Origin: Brassica napus
Lineage: Eukaryota; Streptophyta; Magnoliopsida; Brassicales; Brassicaceae
DNA length: 64,000 nt
Reading direction: 5' to 3'
Assembly (NCBI RefSeq): GCF_020379485.1
Contig: NC_063452.1
Coordinates: 41,407,148-41,471,147, forward strand
Both the position numbers and the translations under genes were made by a program. Below are positions 25,962-38,410 of the stretch, one piece after another (position 1 is the first letter of the stretch; every line of letters begins with the position of its first letter). Below the pieces are notes generated by a model. That model had not been told where the DNA came from. It ran no database searches and worked only from the letters and a program-made list of their open reading frames with translations.

Positions 25962-28706
25962 TCCCAGGTAATACCTTTCTCAATCAATCAGCTCAGCGGT
26001 TGATATGGGTTTCAACTCTTCAAAAAAACTTATGATGGTAAATCCAGAGATCTTCGAATCTCGATAACAGAGATTAGAAACGACCATTATTCGATATCAG
26101 CAACATCTTTTCTAGATCTCCAACAAATCCTTGTTCCAACTTGCTGACTAACGGATCCAACTTCCAATTTCCCAGCAGTAGCATTTACTAAAACTTGATA
26201 CATCCATCGAGGGTCTTTGAAAACCAACTGCACCATGCAACTGATCTTTACCACTCATAAATTCTAGAAAGTTGATACTTAACCATAGCCACGTCATCTA
26301 TAGTTGAACATAACCCCAAAATCTCGTCCTTCTTCTGTATCACTGACATGGGCACTCCCCCAGAAAATATCTAGGTCGAGGGAAACCTTTCTCCAAACAA
26401 ATCTTCTAACTGCTAGTTTAACTCGGACATAACAACTTGGTGAGAATCCTAGGCTATTGCAGCTAATCCAGGTTCAACAAGAATACTGAACATGTTACTT
26501 TTAGATGTCGACCATCCTTTCAATGCCTTAACCACATCTTCATCTTCCCTGATTATCAGCCTGTCTTCTATTCTGCTCCTTTTCATCTTCTACTTTCTAA
26601 ACGATCAAGTTACTAGAGTACACTTCTTCACCCTTTTTCCCTAAAGGTTTTCATCTCGCCAGACTGATATGAGCGATGCTCAAACACTTGGTAGAGTACC
26701 TTTGTAGGCCAACGGTGCCGTGTCTTCTTCCAAATACGTCTTTCCTCGACATCCTAATTGAGCTCGATAACTAGATAGCCAATCTCACTCTAGATAGAAA
26801 CATACCGCTCTAATGGAAGTACTACGGAATGGGGAAGGCATACCATTAATTTAACTGGCATCCCATACTTCCAGTATTAAGAACGGTACTTGAATTCACA
26901 AAAGTGAATCCTCCCTAATACTATGACACTACTCAGGAACTACAACTATGTGTTGTTCCCGAATCAAACACAATATGGGCGGAAAATTCTGTCCATAGAC
27001 AATGTCTCTTACGACACCTTGATCAAAATTCACATTTTTTCCAGTCATTTATATAATTTTTTAAAAAATGCACACAACACACAATGGGAAAAGAAGCAAA
27101 CCTGTGATTGGACCTTTCAGGGGTTTTGGCGGTCAAGACAACTATAAAGTGTAGGCTCTACCCAAATAGCCTAACACTTGGATCAAGACTAATGGTAAGG
27201 AAGCGCAAACATGTCTAACTACTGGTACCCTAGGTATAGGTAAAGGAATCGAGCAACTTCATGGGCAAGGGTAAAATAATCATCCTTACTCTTCACAAGG
27301 GAATAACCAAAGCGAAATGATGCAAACAATCAAGAATTTCTCGCACTTGGACGATCCCAACTATACTGTCCTGGCATGTCACCACCATAACAACTCAGGC
27401 TCCTCGATCTTGATCTGACGAAACATACACCCAAAATCATCCCAGCGACTTAATCCACTGCTTGAAAATGATATTCGATCTTCACTGGTTGGAAATTACA
27501 CGGTCTGCAGGATTTGGTGAACTTCTTCAGAAATAACTTCTTTAGTATTTGCGTCATACTCTAACATCTCCTCGAATCTCTGAAACTCCATGGTCTTTTA
27601 TCTACTCCAAAATTCTTGGCTAAGTTCCCAAATATTTTCCGTCTGATCTTTGGCTTATTCTCCAAACCATAATCGATGAATCAAATTCACTCCACCACAT
27701 ATCTCGATGCTAAAATTATTGTATATGATTAACTCGACCTTAACCTTCTGGCGGAAACATCTCACTGTACCAACTTCGTAAACTTAATCTTCAATCGGTC
27801 CCATACCTTGTTTAGAAAATTCTACTTCGTGAACTCTTGAAATCTGTCCAACTCGATCTCACCTCTCTGAAGTAATTCTTAACTCTCAACCAACAACTCA
27901 TCGCATTCATCTTCAAATAGCTTGCTGCCAAATCCTTCTTGTCATTCTCTGAACAGCGGCCACGTCAATATTATGCTCTGGGTGTTGCATCCCAATTCTT
28001 CCTCAAGCCAAAGTATACCTCGAACGTTTTAGTCTCTCTTCAGTATCTTGTGGTCCCAACTTCTTATTCTTTGCATCATAAGCTCCATCATATTTCGTTG
28101 CAAACAGAATGCTTCTGGTGCTTCCATCATCTTGTAATACAATCAAACCATCTCTTCCTCCAACGCTAAGCTTGAAGCAAATGCTGAAGAAATCATACTT
28201 GTATGGCTCTGGTGCTTGTACGTCTTAGCATGAGCTGGTTAGACTTGCGAAGCCGGAAGACTAAGTGCATCTGAGTGATCATGTGCAGTCGAATCGTACT
28301 GAATCGGATCACAAAAAACACCCACCTTGACATCGATAACACACGAGTCCAGAGATGTATTCGATGTATCAGTTATGTCCCATATATCTCTCTAAAGAAT
28401 TAGCATCCCCACTAGACCACAAAAGAACGGCAGGAAGGCATGAAGTTACTGACTCCTAACAGGACGGTAGTGAACCCGACCATGAGGGTAGCAAACTCGA
28501 GCATGATGATAGTAACATCGGTAAGTACGATCCACCCGTTCAAGCTTGTCTCGGTGCTTCGGCTATGAAATATTACGGTTAGGTAACTACCCATGACTAT
28601 CTATCCTAAAATAAAGGAACCAGCCAGCATATTCTAGTTATACTTGCGACTCATTTTGACTCGAAAAACATTTGAAACAAGTCCCATTCTAGCATCATAT
28701 AACCAT
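25962..28706 (-). other. Heavily decayed gag-pol interior of element A
   Basis: No frame longer than about 80 codons. By position this is gag, protease and the first part of pol, but stops and shifts are too frequent to place domains. Confidence 0.5.
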
Positions 28707-28718
28707 GCTCTGATACCA
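28707..28718 (-). other. Primer-binding site of element A
   Basis: The minus strand reads TGGTATCAGAGC, complementary to the 3' end of initiator tRNA-Met, 4 bases inside the LTR boundary at 28723. Confidence 0.9.
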
Positions 28719-28722
28719 CCTT

Positions 28723-28799
28723 TGTGACACCCCCGATCGTATATGACCGGAAATGACACGGTCGATGTTCCTCGATGGTCGATCCGAGGTTCTCATAAT
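28723..28799 (-). mobile_element. 5' LTR of element A, first piece
   Basis: TGTGACACCCCCGATCG to CTCATAAT matches 20865-20942. It is cut off by element B and resumes at 36099. Confidence 0.92.
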
Positions 28800-30001
28800 T
28801 GTTGCGGTCAAAATCAGTCACGACGTAATTAATGTCTGAAAGTCCGTAAAAATCGGCATGAACGTTGTTGGGGTCGAAAACGGTTACGACGAAGTTAACG
28901 TCCAAATCCCCGAAGAAGAAAAACGTAGAAACCTTCTTCGACAAATATTTTTTCGAAATAGATTCTTCTTTGCGAAAAGCTTTGCGGAGGAAACGCGAGT
29001 CATCGGACAAGAGCTCGAAAAGAATCGTTACGCAGCGACCGAACACGTGCTCTGCTCGGTCGCTACGTAGCGACCGAGTTCGAGCCAAGGCTCAGTCGCT
29101 ACTTAGCAACCAAACGTCCATTCCGCTCGGTCACTACGTAGCGACCGAGCTCGAACCGAAGATCGGTCGCTACGTAGCGACCGAGCTCTTCCGAAACATC
29201 GATACGACATTAGTCCATGCATTCTCGTCTACCCTTCGATGCTATCTCCCGAATACCGTAGCGAACCCATCTCACGTTCCCCGCCATTTCTAAGTTATCA
29301 ATCAAACTTTACCGTAAAAACCGCGGAAAGTTCATTCTTTATCGAAAGAAGCCGTAATAAACGCTTCGAGTCGAAAGACGGCCCAAAGGGACTTAAGACA
29401 TGACTCGAGGCCCAACTTAAGATTTCTTAACCAACAGCCCATAAGCCGCATGTCGTTTTACTCTTGGTTCGCAAGGAAAGATAAATGTCAAGTTTCCACG
29501 GATAAATACGAAATTTTGATGATAATTACGAAGATCGGAAAAAATGGAATATCTCCATTTTTATGCTATGGCGGCTTAAGGGCAGAAGAGGAAAAGTGTA
29601 AACCGACCTTGGAGCCAGTATATAAGGAGTCCTAGGCGAGAGGCAAGGAAGGAGGACTTTTCACAGCAAACTTAGCACTTAGAGCGATTTAGGCATATTT
29701 CCGTTTTTGTTATTCGAGATGCGACTCAATTAGGTTATTGCCGTCTTAGGGTTTTAGAACTAGGAATCTCGCCGACAGCTCTCGCAGGCGAGGCTCTTAC
29801 CTTGTTGTAGCACTCAAACGCGAATTCGGAATAAGATCTACTTTGCTCTCTTTTCGATTTCTTATACTTTATCGTTGTCATTATTGTGTTCTGATTGCTT
29901 GGCATGTGGTATTAGCAGATATCCGGGACCTCTGGGAAATTAGGGTTTTTCTAGTTTCCTTATTTAAACGGAAATCGACCGTGCAAATTTCGGTTCTCAC
30001 A
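28800..30001 (+). mobile_element. 5' LTR of element B (1202 bp)
   Basis: It runs from TGTTGCGGTC to CGGTTCTCACA. Its first 65 bases are tandemly repeated in diverged form (TGTTGGGGTCGAAAACGG at 28867). It contains several TACGTA palindromes (29056-29185), a TATA-like AGTATATAAGGAG at about 29618, and the shared tail AGATATCCGGGACCTCTGGG. Confidence 0.88.
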
Positions 30002-30069
30002 ATTTGGCGCTAGAAGGAGCGGGGTACGGATCAATCTAACTCTCAGCCACAAAACGCTTGATCAAAACA

Positions 30070-30264
30070 ATGTCTGGAAACACGAAAGACAAAATCGCTG
30101 TTCGCAACAACGCTGGTAAGACAACCCCAGCCGCCACTGCGCATATGGCCAACGATTACGCAAACACCATAGTGCCTAAAAAAAAAAAATTTTTAAAAAA
30201 GCCTAGCCGCGACTTTTCGCCAACAGGAAGTGCTACGAGACGAGCTTGCGATTTCTCTGTCTAA
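30070..30264 (+). pseudogene. Gag-like remnant of element B
   Basis: A 65-codon frame starts MSGNTKDKIAVRNNAGKT about 50 bases after the primer site. It is interrupted by an A9 run at 30180 and by frame changes: DELAISLSKGK-type coding resumes in another frame at about 30232-30267, then stops. No CCHC knuckle is seen. Identification as gag rests on position. Confidence 0.45.
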
Positions 30265-30456
30265 AGGAAAATGATAAATTTTATCAAATCCCGTAAGTTT
30301 GGCTCATTTCCGAGCTAAAGAAGTTTCAATGCGTAAGGGTTTTACCAAAACACGTTTTCTGAAAACTTTTCGGAAGGTAAAACTTGTTCTCCCAAAAACC
30401 GCAAAAAACCCCTAGGTTAAAGGCGGAAAAAGGAAGCGCAACAAATCGATTATACA

Positions 30457-30662
30457 GCTCGGTCGCTACGTAGCGACCGAGCACGCACAAGGCTCGGTCG
30501 CTACGTAGCGACCGAGCACGCACACAGCTCGGTCGCTACGTAGCGACCAAGAACGCACACAGCTCGGTCGCTACGTAGCGACCGAGCACGCACACAGCTC
30601 GGTCGCTACGTAGCGACCGAGCACGCACACAGCTCGGTCGCTACGTAGCGACCGAGCTCAAG
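30457..30662 (+). repeat. Six tandem copies of the TACGTA-centred palindrome
   Basis: Six units of about 35 bp, each GCTCGGTCGCTAC followed by its reverse complement, separated by spacers such as CACGCACACA. Five of the six palindromes are perfect. The same palindrome also occurs singly in the LTRs of B and C. Confidence 0.95.
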
Positions 30663-30697
30663 CCAACTCTCCACTCGCTATGTAGCGACCTGCAAGG

Positions 30698-31425
30698 CCT
30701 CAGAAAGGTCCCCCTTTGCGTTCTCCTTTGAATCCTCATCGAAACGGTTTTCGTTTCGTCTCAATCAGAGTTTCCGTTGAGATTTTACGACGAAAACAAG
30801 TAGGACTCTTCTTGGCTTGTTTCCACTCGCTACGTAGCGACCTGTCAGACCTTCACTCGCTACATAGCGACCTGTCAGGCCTCAGAAAGGCCCTCCTTTG
30901 CGTTCTCGTTTGAATCCTCATCGAAACGCTTTTCGTTTCGTCTCAATCGGAGTTTCCGTTGAGATTTTACGACGAAAACAAGTAGGACTCTTCTTGGCTT
31001 GCTTCCACTCGCTATGTAGCGACCTGTCAGAACTTCACTCGCTACATAACGACCAGTCAGGCCTCAGAAAGGTCCTCCTTTAGGTTCTCTTTTGAATCCT
31101 CATCGAAACGCTTTTCATTTCGTCTCAATCGGAGTTTCCGTTGAGATTTTACGACGAAAACAAGTAGGACTCTTCTTAGCTTGCTTCCACTCGCTACGTA
31201 GCGACCTGTCAGACCTTCACTCGCTACATAGCGACCTGTCAGGCCTCAGAAAGGTCCTCCTTTAGGTTCTCTTTTGAATCCTCATCGAAACGCTTTTCGT
31301 TTCATCTCAATCGGGGTTTCCGTTGAGATTTTACAACAAAAACAAGTATGACTCTTCTAAACTCCTTCGCTTGCTCCTACTCGCCCTTACCTCCATCTTT
31401 GTGTTCTCCTTCAAATCTCGATCAA
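30698..31425 (+). repeat. 182 bp tandem repeat, four copies
   Basis: CCTCAGAAAGG starts units at 30698, 30880, 31062 and 31244, exactly 182 bases apart. Each unit ends with CACTCGCTACGTAGCGACC-like half-palindromes derived from the neighbouring array. The fourth unit decays after about 31370. The two short frames at 30716 and 30898 are the same frame in adjacent units and not genes. Confidence 0.93.
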
Positions 31426-34400
31426 AACGTCTCTTGTTTTGTCTTGATTGGAGTTACCATTGAAACTTTACGATAAAAAAAAAAACCGCAAAGACTTGTT
31501 TTCTCGCTTGGATTCAGATTAATCGTATAAAACGGCAACTGTTAACTTAACACCTCAGCCGCCTCAACTATACGATTACGTTGAACCTTTTTATAAAAAT
31601 TGACGACGTATCTATGGAGAAGATAACAGCCAAGTTCGGAAGATAAATTTCAAGTTTAAAGGATAAAGACCAATATCGAAAATGGCGAACATACACGAGA
31701 AGAGGAAGGGGAAATAAGCAAGCAAAACTGAGAAGAGACAAAACTGCGTCTTCGAGAGAACTAAGGTATTTCCGACTTGAAATTTTTGAAATCAGACTTG
31801 GAATTTTCGTAGGAAATTACTAAGAAATAAAAACGCCTTTGAGACTGCCATAGAACTTTAGGGAACGTAAAACCTAGGTGGATAGTCTAGCGAACTAAGT
31901 CTTAGGCGATTTTTCTTGACTCGATATATCGTTCCATAACTGTTCACCCAGATCTTGCAAACCGATCTAAACTCTCCGAAAATCGAGAAACAATCGCCAC
32001 GTATATCAAACTCGCTTCCTAAAGAGAGAGAAAACTAGAGACATGAACGTCGTCTTAAAACCGATTCTTTTCTAGCAATTTTCTCGGAACCGACGTATTC
32101 CAAGTCGTCAAAGTGGAAACAAACCAAATCACAGTCCAAGCGTCGTCTTTAAATCGTCCAGGATTATTGATCATTTCAAACCTTAGAAGAAGAAACCTAC
32201 ACAACCCTTCAATGTATCGGTTCAACTGTTTTCTTTCGTAAAAAAAAAAGGGGGAGTAGGTACGTATACTATACTCGTATACTCCCAAACTTCAAAAACT
32301 TTTGCAAATCGTCTCAAATAGGCAAACGACAATCTAAAATTCGTCTAAACGCTAGCAACATATCCAGACGATCATGAACATAATCTCAAAGACTATACAT
32401 CATTTCTTGTCGCAATCATGCGTAAACATATACCAATATCAAACTGAAACTCGATGATTAGCCAAAGTATTGAAGCCCTTTCCAGTTTTAGAAAGCCAGT
32501 TTCGTTTAAGAATTTCTACGAGAAATCTTCAATCACCAAAGCATTTCTTTCAGTTTCCGTTGTACCAAGTGAGTCACGGAAAAGCATCGAAAACATTTGT
32601 GACGAAGAAAACTCGAGAATAGATGTAGCGTCGTGCACAAAGAGACGCTTTCCTCCCGATGGTGGCTAGATCCACCTCTGGTCGACCAATTCGTTCCAAA
32701 AACGAATGTGTCATGAGAATCCTTTCATAAAACCTATGAAAAACGTTCTGCGACTAGATCGTAATGAAATAAACTTTGGTAACACTCCATGAGTAACCCC
32801 AAGCAACTTTCACCTAGGATCGAAATCACAGCAGAAACATTTCTGGTGAAACCCACAGAAATAACGCTACTTTAACATATGTTTACATATGACCGATCTA
32901 CAACCTTCGTAAAACCGGTCCCCGTTACTTACGCGAAAAATCCTTCGTACAATCAGACTAAGTCTTACGAAGAAACTTTCTAAAGTTAACATAACAGGCT
33001 TTATGAAGAACCATGCGGCTCGCTGGCTTATGCTTTTCTTTTCCCTCGGTCACATCCGAGAAGGCAGTCATCCCGCCACTGACTCCACACTGGTTATGTA
33101 GCAAACCTCTTGGGCTTCGTCTTCCTCAGGCAAAAAAGATTCGATTTTCATAAGACTATAGGTCACATTATACGAAATATTCGTCGTATAACTGAAACCT
33201 AGAGCGGAGAATCATTTTCTACGACTATCAGCCATATTAGCATGGATAACCCCGGCAAACTTAGCCTATCAATCTCAACAAGCGCTCTTTGGCCCTCGGT
33301 CAATTCCGCCTTCCACTAAAGGTCCAAACCAATATTTGCCATCCCCTTTAAGGACAATCGTAAACTAACATAACCTTAAATGTTAAAGTACCATGGTCTA
33401 ATCTTTGACCTACAACATCCTTGGCTATCTGAGTGAACACATCTCTCACGCCAAGCCAAACTATTTGAGAAACCATAGCTCCATCACTTAACGGCTAAAC
33501 GACAATGTACGATTTGTCTAAAAACGTCGTGTGACTATTAAGAGAATAATTATCGTATAGCCTACAGTCGGAAGTCATATGATAAATTCTTCGTAACGAA
33601 ACTCAGTCCTAACAACCAAATGGTTAAAGGAAGATCTAAACTTTTCGAAAATTGACCGAGTTCAATACACTCCACAATTCACTTTAAGCCCGCAACGTTT
33701 TACCCATAATACGCGGCATGTAAGGAAAAATCCGTAACAAAGCTTCTAGAGCTATACGAAACATCCTAAAGAAATGCACGAAATAGAGCTCGGAAAGCCA
33801 ACACTTCACAAAGCACTATGAAGGAAAACGCTTCTTCCCATGAAAAAATTTACGCGACACCTCAGTCCTAATTCCTCGATCGCAAATCAAATTATTAGCA
33901 TCCAAACAGGAACAACAATTTTGGCTGCGAACATCTGTAGTCAAACAAGAACGTTTCTCAAACGCAGGGCTAAGACTAAACCCTTGCAACATCGCAAAAC
34001 ATCTTCAAGCCCGCGAACATTTCAAGCACGAAACGCGGCATATGAAAGAATAACAAATCTTCAGCCTCGCGAGACGTCGCAGACGCCTGCAGATTTGTTC
34101 TTCGACGAAATTTTCTTCCTCGAAAAAAACACTTTCTTGGAAGACCAGACAGTCGTACGCACTAACATCTTCTCAAAATATATCCTTCGCGAAGACTCGA
34201 AATGGTATTTTTTACCATTAAGTTTGTTGCTGATCACAACAAACTCTTAACGTCCTAAACAGACTTAGCCATCTCGTGGAGATGACTCTCGTACATCCGA
34301 CACAAGGATAATAGCGCTATAAAAGAAACCCAAAATTTTTGGTCAGCACTTCTAGGAGGCTTAAAAATTATCCTTGGAGAGATGCTCGGTTCCAACCATA

Positions 34401-35048
34401 CAAGTCGTTTAAGCCGAAAACCTATCACGGACTTTAAATCGGTATGGAATCAGGATGAAACTGAAACGGGATACGTAAGTCGAATTAGTCATCGCACCCT
34501 CTAAAACCAGGAGTAAACCTAGGTCTTGCCCCAAACCCAGCGCACTGGTCTCTAACATCTCTAGGCATAGTATCAAAAACCTTGATACGAGATCCCAAAA
34601 TTTGTCTCTTTGCCAATATTCGAGCGTCTTCAGAAATCCCGAAAGATTTACACACTGCGGAAAACTCTCGAAACAGATCACGAATATAGCAGTTCACACA
34701 GAGTTAGATTACGAGATGACAACTCGTAGTCTTCCTTCTACACCCATATAAAATGCCATCGGCAGCAACACGCCTGATAACCGCTACATAAAAACTAGAC
34801 AGTAAAGGTCTCGCTGGAAAACAAGTCATAAGAACCTTAACTCCAAGACGAACTACGAAAGGCTTGATCCCTTCAACAAGGGTACGTAGGCAGCCGTCTT
34901 AAGGCGCAGCCCCAATCTTATCGCGTTCTACTCTTAGAAGAGCGAGAAGACCACTTACCACGAACCTTTTCAACCATTAATTCCGCCTAACTCACCTAAC
35001 TTGCCAAGCCACTCGCTAAAACCTCACGCTAGAAGCTCATGGTTCTAA
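31426..35048 (+). other. Non-coding interior of element B
   Basis: CG-richer than the surrounding DNA but without a protein domain. The best frame (33840-34250, 136 codons) has a composition like noise and I do not support it as a gene. This is consistent with a large retrotransposon derivative. Confidence 0.6.
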
Positions 35049-36093
35049 CGAGCTGGGGGGCTAACTGTTGGGGTCAAAATCGGTCACGACGGAATCAATA
35101 TCTGAAAGTCCGTAAAAATCGGCATAAACGTTGTTGGGATCAAAAACGGTTACGACGAAGTTAACATCCAAATCCCCGAAGAAGAAAAACGTAGAAACCT
35201 TCTTCGACAAATACTTTTTCGAAATAGATTCTTCTTTGCGAAAAGCTTTGCGGAGGAAACGCGAGTCATCGGACAAGAGCTCGAAAAGGATCGTTATGCA
35301 GCGACCGAACACGTGCTCCGCTCGGTCGCTACGTAGCGACCGAGTTCGAGCCAAGGCTCAGTCGCTACGTAGCAACCAAACGTCCATTCCGCTCGGTCGC
35401 TACGTAGCTGGAGCTCGGTTGCTACGTAGCGACCGAGCTCGAGCCACTCGCTTGGTCGCTACGTAGCGACCGAGCTCTTCTGAAACGTCGATACGACATT
35501 AGCCCAACTTACGATTTCTTAACCAACAGCCCGTAAGCCGCATGTCGGTTTACGCTTGGTTCGCAAGGAAAGATAAATGTCAAGTTTCCACGGATAAAAA
35601 CGAAATTTTGAAGATAATTACGAAGATCGGAAAAAATGGAATATCTCCATTTTTATGCTATGGCGGCTTAAGGGCAGAAGAGGAAAAGCGTAAACCGACC
35701 TTGGAGCCAGTATATAAGGAGTCCTAGGCGAGAGGCAAGGAAGGAGGACTTTTCACAGCAAACTTAGCACTTAGAGTGATTTAGGCATATTTCCGTTTTT
35801 GTTATTCGAGCTGCGACTCAACTAGGTTATTGCCGTCTTAGGGTTTTAGAACTAGGAATCTCGCCGACAGCTCTCGCAGCCCAAGCTCTTACCTTGTTGT
35901 AACTCTCAAACGCAAATTCGGAATAATATCTACTTTGCTCTCTTTTCGATTTCTTATACTTTATCGTTGTCATTATTGTGTTCTGATTGCTTGGCGTGTG
36001 GTATTAGCAGATATCCGGGACCTCTGGGAAATTAGGATTTTCTTAGTTTCCTTATTTAAACAAAAATCGACCGTGCGAATTTCGGTTCCCGCA
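35049..36093 (+). mobile_element. Polypurine tract (about 35050-35060) and 3' LTR of element B (35066-36093)
   Basis: GAGCTGGGGGGCTAAC precedes TGTTGGGGTC at 35066. The LTR is 1028 bp: compared with the 5' LTR it lacks about 205 bp (the counterpart of roughly 29210-29415) and has one extra palindrome unit at 35405-35465. Confidence 0.85.
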
Positions 36094-36098
36094 ATAAT

Positions 36099-37461
36099 AC
36101 TTCCGATCACCTTAGACCAACAACCAAAGAACACCAACGCTCCTATTGAATACCACTCTAGGCTTTTCAACCCGAAAAGCAATATCCGATAGTTAGTTCG
36201 TCCGGACAAGGACTAATATCATATGGAACCTGTACTTTAAAAACATTCTTTATATATCATTTAAAAGCATCTTACAAAATTTGTTATAAATTAACCTCGA
36301 GGTTTTCGGTCTACAAATCTTATACATAAGATATATCAAAATGACTTTGCAAGGATAATAAAACTACTGATGGCTAATGATGTTCCTTCCCGTCCTAGAG
36401 TAAGGTCTCCCGTCTACTGGTTACCTGCATCACAAATGAGTCATGACTAACTAGTTTACTCAGTAAGCCTAGTCCCGCATCCCAACATATATTAATAATG
36501 CATATAAGGCCTATCATTTCATCGATGTGAATCTTATCTTAAACATCATCTCCACGACACCCGCCATTCACTCATACTTATAATATTTATATATAGGCTA
36601 AACCCGGAAAACCACCAAGGCTAACCGAGCCTAGAGGAGAAATAAATATAACCATCATCTTCATTAGATATTCCAAGATCGAACATCTAACGCTGCATGC
36701 AGTTACACGGCCTCTAGGGTGCGACCCCATCATCGTGTCTTCGTGATCTTGTTCCGTATCGCAGGAACAATTCACGGTAATGCGGGAACTTTCGGGATCG
36801 TGAGTGTACAATAAGACTTCACATGATTTTTACTCATATATTTAATACTATACATATGTAGTAGTACTGGAGAACAAGTACTAAGGTTTGGAATAAACCT
36901 CTATGATCATTCTTAAATATTTATTAAGTGTTTACACTAAGTAAACACCTCACCAATTCAATATTGATCAAGAGACAAAGCCTATCAATCATCTACAATT
37001 TCAATCACGCAACACTAATTCATAACTCTTTAATCATCTATCTAGACTCACCTTTGATTCCATGACATTGGCTAATGAATACTAGACTCGAGCTCAAGCT
37101 AAACGTTTATCACTTGCTAACTCCCAAAACAGAATGAGGTCTAGGCATGATCCAGCTGGCCCGACCACTCTCCTCGAGTATCTAAATTCACAAAAAAATA
37201 GTTGGAACATATGGTTCATCAGTCTGATTCATCCCCACAGTTCAAGATTCATGACAGATGCTAAGGCAAGCTCAAACAGAAATTCAACTCTTCTAAGTTC
37301 TTATCAGATAGGTTAATTCAGCTCAGAACAATTCAGATTAAATATACTTAGCTAGGCTCTTTAAGAGCAGTCCGACCACAAGCTAAGAAAAGACTAAACC
37401 TGAATTGGTCGAGTGGAATTTTTCTCGACCAAAATTCTATATGCTTGTGAGGGTTATTACA
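36099..37461 (-). mobile_element. 5' LTR of element A, second piece, with internal deletion
   Basis: It continues the match to 20943-23524 but lacks about 1.17 kb between AAACCTGA and ATTGGTCGAG. The same ATTGGT hexamer occurs at both edges in the intact copy (about 22305 and 23467). It ends GGGTTATTACA at the CCCAG duplication. Confidence 0.9.
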
Positions 37462-37466
37462 CCCAG

Positions 37467-37735
37467 AGCCATCATAGACACATCTCGCCTCGCTGGTGGT
37501 CTGAAAATACCAAAGACCCATTGAATTCAGTTAGATCCGGCGGAGGAGACCCCATCGGACCCAGACACACTGAGAAAAGAGGAGAGACAATGAGAAGATA
37601 TCATAGGGTGAAGACGATGAACACGAACAGTCACGAGGCCCGGTCGGAGAGCACCGGTGGCCAACGCGAAAGAGCTGAAAACATAGGCGGACTCGAAAGA
37701 AAAATTAGAGAGAGAATATAAGGAGGGGAAGGTTT
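37467..37735 (-). mobile_element. 5' part of the retroposon split by element A
   Basis: Removing A and one CCCAG copy joins this to 20864 leftward. The minus strand starts near CTGAAAAACCTTCCCCTCC. No supported protein; the 102-codon plus-strand frame over it is antisense and Arg/Glu-rich. Confidence 0.5.
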
Positions 37736-38410
37736 TTCAGTTTGACACACTTTTTCTTGTTGATTAACTACGCAATCAACAATAAATATTCAAAATGAAA
37801 ACTGCATTTCATTATTTTATGTTGTTTACAAAGTAACTTAGTACTAAAACTAAATAGTAACTAAATTCTAAAACTCAATTTTATACCTTATAATTTATAT
37901 CGAATAACCATTATTCTGATCAGTTAACATTTATAAATAACGTAATTAAAATGGCTCACCAATGCAAAAACAATATACCATCAGACATCCACATATCAAA
38001 TTATCAACGCGCAGATTCTAGTAAAAATATGATTATATTCTTTTGTCAAAAAAATAGTCACAACTTTTCTTCGTGTATGATTTTTTTTTAAAATGGACTT
38101 CTCCTAAAAAAATCATTTCATTTATTTCTATTGATATTTTGGTATCATTAAGATATCAAATTTTATATAATCGACACATATAACAACTTCACTTATAAAA
38201 ATGACATAATTTTATTTTTAATTATATAAATTCTGTTGACAAAAAAAATCTAACAAAATCTTAATAAATTTTAAATATTTTTATAAAATAATGCATTAAT
38301 TATTTTCGTAATTAGTAGTATAATATTATTACAAATTAATGTTAATTAAGATTTTATTATAAAATAAAAAATAAATTTTGTATGTTATTTCCATAAACTT
38401 TTAATTACAG
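37736..38410. other. AT-rich spacer
   Basis: Over 75% A+T by eye, with poly(T) and poly(A) runs; no gene or element end was recognised. Duplicated at about 43714-44388. Confidence 0.6.

Larger units (their letters stand above)
28800..36093 (+). mobile_element. Non-autonomous LTR retrotransposon B (7.3 kb), inserted in the LTR of A
   Basis: It starts TGTTGCGG, ends TTCCCGCA, and is flanked by ATAAT at 28795-28799 and 36094-36098. The uninterrupted sequence CTCATAATACTTCCGATC exists at 20934-20951, so the insertion point is exact. It has two LTRs, a putative primer site (TTGGCGCTAGAAGGAGC at 30004-30020), a short gag-like remnant and a G-rich tract before the right LTR. No protease, reverse transcriptase or integrase was found in 5 kb of interior, so it looks like a large retrotransposon derivative. 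The style resembles Tat-type gypsy (inference). Confidence 0.88.
20865..37461 (-). mobile_element. Ty3/gypsy LTR retrotransposon A, minus strand, with nested insertions
   Basis: The element is bounded by TG...CA and a perfect CCCAG duplication (20860-20864 and 37462-37466). On the minus strand the order is: 5' LTR 37461-36099 continuing at 28799-28723, primer site TGGTATCAGAGC (28718-28707), internal region, purine tract and 3' LTR 23524-20865. The primer site matches initiator tRNA-Met, the usual primer of many plant gypsy and copia elements. The purine tract and GGGGACGAATTC just upstream favour gypsy. Pol is almost fully decayed. Element B sits in the 5' LTR and solo LTR C in the internal region. 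Without them A would be about 8.2 kb. Confidence 0.88.

Noticed and set aside
28651..29293. 145- and 142-codon opposing frames over the 5' LTR of element B
   Set aside because: They arise because the palindromic LTR lacks stops in several frames; peptides such as SLRSDRA are translations of the TACGTA palindrome.
30457..31425. CRISPR-like array
   Set aside because: This is plant DNA; the repeats are palindromic tandem units without unique spacers and lie inside an LTR retrotransposon.
33840..34250. 136-codon frame in the interior of element B
   Set aside because: No recognisable motif, composition like non-coding CG-rich sequence, and it lies in a stretch with equal frames on other strands.
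37413..37721. 102-codon plus-strand frame, repeated at 43391-43699
   Set aside because: It crosses the junction between the element A LTR and the split retroposon, so it cannot be an ancestral gene; it is duplicated only because the segment is.
37736..37770. Right terminus of CACTA E after the retroposon (TTTTTCTTGTTGATT)
   Set aside because: It only loosely resembles the expected TTTTCTTGTAGTG, lacks the final AGTG and has no matching 3 bp duplication.
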